From an uncultured Ktedonobacteraceae bacterium (GTDB lineage: Bacteria > Chloroflexota > Ktedonobacteria > Ktedonobacterales > Ktedonobacteraceae): a DNA stretch of 11,702 nt. This document shows, piece after piece, positions 7,426-11,702 of the stretch (position 1 is its first letter; each line of letters starts with the position of its first letter). Made by a program: the position numbers and the translations under genes. The stretch spans positions 1 to 11,702 of the forward strand of contig CATPCK010000830.1 of the NCBI GenBank assembly GCA_955652655.1. The letters are read 5' to 3'. The notes below the pieces were generated by a model. It was given only the letters and a program-made list of their open reading frames with translations. It searched no databases and had not been told where the DNA came from.

Positions 7426-9183
7426 ATGGGGATGCTGTGTTTGGATACCGAAGGCTGCAATTTTCTCAATCGAGAGAATGCTCGCTTCTGCACACGATGC
7501 GGAATTCCGCTACAGGGAGCGCTGTTGCAGGATCGCTATGAGGTTCAGGCATTAACCGGCAAGGATCGTTCAACGGTAACATTGCATGCTATAGATCGTC
7601 ATAATGGCTATGATGTTACATTACGGGTACTCCGTCCCAGACAGACCACTCAAGCGGAACGAGAGAACTTTTTGCAGGATGCGGAACTGGCGCTATCACT
7701 CTCCAGCTATACACAGGAACCTGGTAGTATCTATGTGACGGATTTTGGACAGGATGGGCCGGTAGCTTTTTTGGTGAAGTCGGCGTTTGTGGCAGAAAGC
7801 ACGAAAGATGATCAGCAAACATTTCAACAGCGTGAGACAGTGCGTGACGGAGGGAGTGTATTTCCTTCTCACACTTCTACACCGGCATCAGTACCTGTGA
7901 TGAGATCCCCGAACAGCGACCTGGACGAGGAGGAAACGCAGATCCAAGCACGTCCAGATGATCCTCACATGCCTGGCGAGGCTGCTGGCCAGGCTACCCC
8001 TGCCATGAGACCACGCACAACCAGGCAGAATGAACAGCAGCAGGCATATAATTGGTTGGCAGAGGGCAACCGACTTTATGAATTGGCACGTTATGACGAT
8101 GCGTTGACGGCATACGAGGTTGCCACGACGCAAGATGCCTTATCGGTGGAGGCATGGAGTGGCAAAGGGGCGACATTGCTACACGGGGGACGAGCCGAGG
8201 AAGCGTTGCAGGCCTTCGATCATGCGCTCTCGCTCAATCCCAACGATCCCGATTTATGGAATTCACGGGCAAATGTTTTACATGAGTTACATCGCTTCGA
8301 CGAAGAGATGTATTGCTATGACCAGGCGCTGGCGAATGACCCAAACTATGCGTTTGCCTGGAGTGGACGCGGCATGACGCTGGCCGAGCAAGGGCGTACA
8401 CAAGATGCTCTTGTGGCATTCGACCGGGCCCTGGTGCTTGACCCCAAACAATGCGTTATCTGGCAAGCAATGAGCGACACACTCTATAGTATCCATCGCT
8501 ACAATGACGCATTGATTGCCATTGATCGCGCGCTTGAGTTAGAAAGCAATAACGCGGCACTCTGGGATACAAAGGGGAATATACTGCGGCGGATGAAGAA
8601 GCCTGACGAGGCCTTGTCGATGCACGAAAGAGCGACATTGCTGGACCCACAAAATGCCACAGCATGGTTTGATAAAGGAAACGATTTGCGGGACATGCGG
8701 CGCTTTGCGGAGGCACTGGTAAGTTATGATCGCTCGCTTTCGCTCGACCCAACACTAGCGGCCGCGTGGTATAATCGAGGGAACGTACTGGCGGCATTGC
8801 ATATGTTTGAAGACGCGCTAGAGTCCTATGATCACGCACTTGATTATGACGAAGGCCTGATTTCCGCATGGTATAACAAGGGTAGCTTGCTGCACGAGTT
8901 AGGACGGCATGAAGAGGCATTGGCGGCATTTGATCGTGCCCTTGCCGTCGATTTGCACTATATCGCGGCCTGGAATAACAAGGGATTGGCCCTCTTTGCA
9001 CTCAATCGCCTCGACGAGGCGCTGGCGGCATTAGACCAGGCGACTTCATTTGCTCCAGAGGAGCCTGATGCCTGGTATAATAAAGCGGTTGTACTGGGAA
9101 AGCTGGGCAGGGGACAGGAAGCTCGCTCCTGCCATGCATGGGCACAAACGTTAGAACAGCAAGCAGGGCGAGTGGCAACATAA
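7426..9183 (+). CDS. zinc ribbon - kinase N-lobe remnant - TPR array protein (predicted pseudokinase)
   Basis: 585 residues, predicted cytosolic. Residues 1-26 form a Cys4 zinc ribbon (C5, C11, C22, C25). Residues 33-122 align by eye with the N-lobe of the kinase encoded next, e.g. 'DRYEVQALTGKDRSTVTLHA' and 'DFGQDGPVAFLV'. The Gly-rich loop is lost, the VAIK lysine is R67 and the helix-C glutamate is D85. The match stops near the hinge; there is no HRD, DFG or APE, so it cannot be a kinase. Residues 123-205 are a disordered, Ser/Thr/Asp/Glu/Gln-rich linker with 'DLDEEETQIQ' (165-174). Residues 208-580 are about eleven TPR units, with Trp at 244, 278, 312, 346, 380, 414, 448, 482, 516 and 550, each exactly 34 apart. 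A scaffold or kinase-partner role is inferred. The ATG at 7432 is an alternative start, better spaced from AGAGG at 7418-7422. Confidence 0.88.
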   Translation: MGMLCLDTEGCNFLNRENARFCTRCGIPLQGALLQDRYEVQALTGKDRSTVTLHAIDRHNGYDVTLRVLRPRQTTQAERENFLQDAELALSLSSYTQEPGSIYVTDFGQDGPVAFLVKSAFVAESTKDDQQTFQQRETVRDGGSVFPSHTSTPASVPVMRSPNSDLDEEETQIQARPDDPHMPGEAAGQATPAMRPRTTRQNEQQQAYNWLAEGNRLYELARYDDALTAYEVATTQDALSVEAWSGKGATLLHGGRAEEALQAFDHALSLNPNDPDLWNSRANVLHELHRFDEEMYCYDQALANDPNYAFAWSGRGMTLAEQGRTQDALVAFDRALVLDPKQCVIWQAMSDTLYSIHRYNDALIAIDRALELESNNAALWDTKGNILRRMKKPDEALSMHERATLLDPQNATAWFDKGNDLRDMRRFAEALVSYDRSLSLDPTLAAAWYNRGNVLAALHMFEDALESYDHALDYDEGLISAWYNKGSLLHELGRHEEALAAFDRALAVDLHYIAAWNNKGLALFALNRLDEALAALDQATSFAPEEPDAWYNKAVVLGKLGRGQEARSCHAWAQTLEQQAGRVAT

Positions 9184-9204
9184 ATGCTTGAGCATCTTTA
9201 GTAG

Positions 9205-9209
9205 AGGAG
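9205..9209 (+). promoter_or_regulatory. ribosome binding site fixing a TTG start at 9218
   Basis: AGGAG lies 8 bases upstream of the in-frame TTG at 9218. An upstream TTG at 9188, only 4 bases after the previous stop, has no such site, and the ATG at 9184 hits a stop after five codons. The 9218 start also places the first zinc-ribbon Cys at residue 4, matching C5 of the paralogue. Confidence 0.6.
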
Positions 9210-9217
9210 AGTGCATA

Positions 9218-10978
9218 TTGAAACGCTGCGCCGATCAGGTTGACTGCGGCTATGAGAATCGGGACAGCGATCTATTTTGTCGGGCGTGTGCGCTACCTTT
9301 ATTGAACACGGCACTGGCTGGTCGCTACAGAATACATGCCTTACTTAGCAAAGGCGGCTACGCCGCAGTCTTTCACGGGATTGATCAGAACCTTTCTCGT
9401 CGTATCGCGATTAAGGTGCTGCTCCCAAGTAAGACGACGCACAGTGAACACGAGCATTTTCTGCGTGAAGCGCGTATCGCCGCGACACTCGATCATCCAA
9501 ACATCGCGCCTGTCCTTGATTATGGCAAGGACGGTCCAAGTGTCTACCTGATTATGCCTCTCTACACTGCTGGCTCTTTACGTACACGGCTCGCAAAAGC
9601 AAATGGTCCCCTGCCTGCATCTGAAACAATGAGCAATTTTCACCAGCTTGTCAGTGCGCTCCACTATGCGCATACCAGGCCAAGACCGGTGATTCACCGT
9701 GATATCAAACCGGAGAACATTCTGATTCATCCAGAAGATGGCCGCCTGGTGATTACCGATTTCGGCATTGCTCGCTCCCTGGAGCCTGGTGCCACAGTTG
9801 GGAAGACGATCACAGTCAGAGGAACAGTGGGCTATATGGCACCTGAACAGACTACCGGTATCGTCGATCCACGTAGTGACCAGTTTGGCTGCGCCGTTGT
9901 GCTCTACGAGATGCTGACGGGCTATCATCCACTCGATTCACTAGGCAGCGCTATTCCCAAGCCTTCGCACCTCAACACCGACCTGCCTACTGCATTGGAT
10001 GCCGTGGTTTTGCGCGCGCTGGCAAACAGGCCAGAAGAGCGGTTCACCGAAATGTTGGAGTTTATGCAGGCATTCGACCTGGCATGTCGTCCGAACTCCA
10101 AAGTATACGTCTCTCACCCTCAGACACCCCTTCCTGCTCAGGGCAATACCCCTGTTGTACGCGGTAACTCGAGTCCCGCCTTACCCGCTGTCCAGTCAGG
10201 GGAGAAAAACGATAACTCAGGTCATCAGCCAGCGATCAGGTCACAGGCAACTATAACAGGTGCCCGTGAGAAATGCCTGGAGGGTGACGAACTGAGAAAA
10301 CAGCAACGATACTCACAGGCATTGCAGGCCTATGAAGAAGCCCTGCGTATGGAACCCCGCAACTTCTACGCGTGGAATGGCAAAGGCACGACACTCTACA
10401 ACCAGGGGAACTATAAAAAAGCGCTGGAAGCTTACCAGCGTGCGACGGATATTGATCCCGGCAATGCTATCGTGTGGGTTAGCGCGGGCCTGGTGTTAAA
10501 CCGCCTCCAGCGCTACCAGCAAGCCCTGATGCATTTCGAGCGAGCGCTATCAATCGATCCACACTATGTGCCGGCGTGGAACGGAAAGGCCGATGCGCAG
10601 TTGGATATGAATATGCCAGAAGCAGCGATCGCTTCTTACGAGCAGGCGCTGATCTACGATCCAAAGAGTTTCCAATCGTGGAATGGCCTGGGGAATGCCC
10701 GCTCCTGCCTGCATGATTTCCAGGGTGCCGTCGAGGCCTATACGAATGCGCTCCGTGAAAACCCTAGGAGCGCGGTGGCATGGTGTAACAAGGCGGAGGC
10801 GTTGATTCGCCTGGGACATAACCGGGCGGCGTTGGACGCCCTGAATGAGGCAACAGAAATGGATCGCAGCTACGCTCGCGCCTGGACATTGAAAGCAGAT
10901 GTCTATGAGGTACTGGGCAATCCCCAGGAGGCGCAGAAGGCTCGACGCCGTGCCAGGCCGTGGGGGCTGCTTAACTGA
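9218..10978 (+). CDS. zinc ribbon - Ser/Thr protein kinase - TPR array protein
   Basis: 586 residues from a TTG start. Cytosolic Hanks-type Ser/Thr kinase. The N-terminal Cys4 zinc ribbon (C4, C10, C21, C24) has the same spacing as the upstream paralogue. Kinase domain about 37-290: Gly-rich loop 'SKGGYAAVF' (44-52), K66 in 'AIKV', helix-C E84, HRD 160-162 with K164 and N167, DFG 181-183, APE 208-210. All catalytic residues are present. A polar Pro/Ser/Asn-rich linker (about 292-348) without a membrane segment leads to six to seven TPR units, with Trp at 386, 420, 454, 488, 522 and 556, exactly 34 apart. The C-terminus is basic ('QKARRRAR'). It lies 34 bases after the paralogue's stop on the same strand, so co-transcription is likely. 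The natural guess is that it phosphorylates or binds the half-kinase neighbour, but the sequence does not prove this. Confidence 0.92.
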   Translation: MKRCADQVDCGYENRDSDLFCRACALPLLNTALAGRYRIHALLSKGGYAAVFHGIDQNLSRRIAIKVLLPSKTTHSEHEHFLREARIAATLDHPNIAPVLDYGKDGPSVYLIMPLYTAGSLRTRLAKANGPLPASETMSNFHQLVSALHYAHTRPRPVIHRDIKPENILIHPEDGRLVITDFGIARSLEPGATVGKTITVRGTVGYMAPEQTTGIVDPRSDQFGCAVVLYEMLTGYHPLDSLGSAIPKPSHLNTDLPTALDAVVLRALANRPEERFTEMLEFMQAFDLACRPNSKVYVSHPQTPLPAQGNTPVVRGNSSPALPAVQSGEKNDNSGHQPAIRSQATITGAREKCLEGDELRKQQRYSQALQAYEEALRMEPRNFYAWNGKGTTLYNQGNYKKALEAYQRATDIDPGNAIVWVSAGLVLNRLQRYQQALMHFERALSIDPHYVPAWNGKADAQLDMNMPEAAIASYEQALIYDPKSFQSWNGLGNARSCLHDFQGAVEAYTNALRENPRSAVAWCNKAEALIRLGHNRAALDALNEATEMDRSYARAWTLKADVYEVLGNPQEAQKARRRARPWGLLN

Positions 10979-10988
10979 GGGCTCGCCC
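10979..10988. other. 10-base convergent junction with a small dyad
   Basis: The whole gap between the stop codons of the kinase (10976-10978) and the XdhC-like gene (10989-10991) is GGGCTCGCCC. This is an inverted repeat with at most a 3-4 bp stem, too short for a real terminator. No other termination signal is visible, so the two transcripts probably overlap at their 3' ends. Confidence 0.4.
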
Positions 10989-11702
10989 CTATTGCAGGTC
11001 CAGTCTCTTCAAACGCTCAATATAACGCGAGCGCAGGGGTTCAGACATGGCAATACTGGAACCCCCATGGCGCAGCATAGTGATCTCCGCCATAATACAG
11101 AGGGCAATCTCTTCCGGTGTGCTTCCACCGAGGTCAAGGCCAACAGGTGCACGTACGCGCAGCAGTTTTTCGGGGGGGATCCCCTCTTCGTGTAGAAGTT
11201 TGAAGACGGCCCAGACGCGGCGCTGACTGCCGATCATGCCGATATACGCGGCAGGAGAGTCAATGATGGCGCGCAGACCCTGAACATCATGCGAGTGAGC
11301 ACGAGTAACAAGGACAATGTGCGTACGGGGAGTAATGGGGTAATTGCGTAGGGTCTCTTCGATATCACCTAGCAACAAATGTTTGGCGTCCGGGAAGCGC
11401 TCCCTGCTGGCGAATGAAGCACGATCATCGGTGACGCTGACAGAGTAATTCATCAGGTGAGCGATAGAGGCCAGTGGCGCGGCAATATGGCCGGCGCCCG
11501 CAATAAGAAGCACCTGGCGAGGCAGAAACGGCTCAACAAACACATCTGCCCAGTTGTTTTCAGGACCAGTTATTTTTTCGGTATGGGGTTTGCCCATGGA
11601 TATAGCACGTTGAGCACTTTCGACAAGCTGCGGAGTAAGTGCGGCCTGTGTCATAGCCACCAAAGGCAGGCTACCTGTGGTAGCGCCGCTTTCGTGGACC
11701 AG
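10989..11702 (-). CDS. XdhC/CoxI-family molybdoenzyme maturation protein (5' part beyond window)
   Basis: 237 residues visible, open at the right edge; the frame continues upstream through the last base, so any start seen here (TTG 11663, ATG 11654) is probably internal. The first visible residues 'LVHESGATTGSL' resemble the end of the XdhC/CoxI N-terminal domain. The C-terminal Rossmann-like domain is clear: 'LLIAGAGHIAAPLA' (65-78) with dinucleotide-type GAGH, 'TDDR' (91-94), 'IVLVTRAHSHD' (129-139), 'YIGMIGS' (153-159), and 'GLDLGGSTPEEIALCIMAEI' (188-207). Family members help insert or sulfurate the molybdenum cofactor of xanthine dehydrogenase or CO dehydrogenase-type enzymes. The partner hydroxylase is not in the window, so xdhC versus coxI cannot be decided. 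Convergent with the kinase gene. Confidence 0.88.
   Translation of the reverse strand: MVHESGATTGSLPLVAMTQAALTPQLVESAQRAISMGKPHTEKITGPENNWADVFVEPFLPRQVLLIAGAGHIAAPLASIAHLMNYSVSVTDDRASFASRERFPDAKHLLLGDIEETLRNYPITPRTHIVLVTRAHSHDVQGLRAIIDSPAAYIGMIGSQRRVWAVFKLLHEEGIPPEKLLRVRAPVGLDLGGSTPEEIALCIMAEITMLRHGGSSIAMSEPLRSRYIERLKRLDLQ

Noticed and set aside
7263..7493. 76-codon minus-strand ORF across the divergent region
   Set aside because: It overlaps the rightward promoter and the zinc-ribbon coding region and has no domain.
8456..9001. 181-codon minus-strand ORF antisense to the TPR array
   Set aside because: The periodic TPR sequence keeps the antisense frame open; the sense frame has clear TPR residues.

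Overview
The window carries seven protein-coding genes, two of them cut by the window edges, on both strands. Gene content points to a large-genome soil-type bacterium with eukaryote-like signalling, most plausibly Chloroflexota of the class Ktedonobacteria: cytosolic Ser/Thr kinases fused to TPR repeats, zinc-ribbon/kinase/TPR proteins, a multi-TM histidine kinase with a NarL-type regulator, an XdhC/CoxI-family maturation factor and moderate GC. This assignment is an inference from gene style; no marker gene in the window fixes the taxonomy.

Layout. 1-1203 (minus): the start and kinase domain of a Ser/Thr kinase with C-terminal TPRs that runs off the left edge. It has its own promoter, overlapped by two inverted repeats (1266-1306). 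1476-4325 (minus): a complete aconitase A with its promoter at 4433-4462. 4814-7151 (minus): a two-component pair, response regulator first, with the histidine kinase start overlapping the regulator stop by 11 bases. 7152-7425: divergent intergenic region with a good sigma-70-like promoter facing right. 7426-10978 (plus): two tandem paralogues, each with an N-terminal Cys4 zinc ribbon, a kinase-related segment, a disordered linker and a TPR array with a strict 34-residue period. 10989-11702 (minus): an XdhC/CoxI-family protein, convergent with the second paralogue (10-base gap) and cut by the right edge.

The most interesting part is the tandem pair. The downstream protein is an apparently active kinase with all catalytic motifs. 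The upstream protein keeps the same zinc ribbon and a recognisable kinase N-lobe, but the catalytic lysine is arginine, the helix-C glutamate is aspartate, and the whole C-lobe (HRD, DFG, APE) is gone. It is replaced by a linker rich in Ser/Thr and acidic residues, leading into eleven TPR units. A plausible reading, not proven here, is a half-kinase scaffold or substrate partnered with an active kinase in one transcript. The divergent two-component pair and the separate kinase-TPR gene at the left edge make the window a signalling-rich stretch, with aconitase as the only central-metabolism gene.
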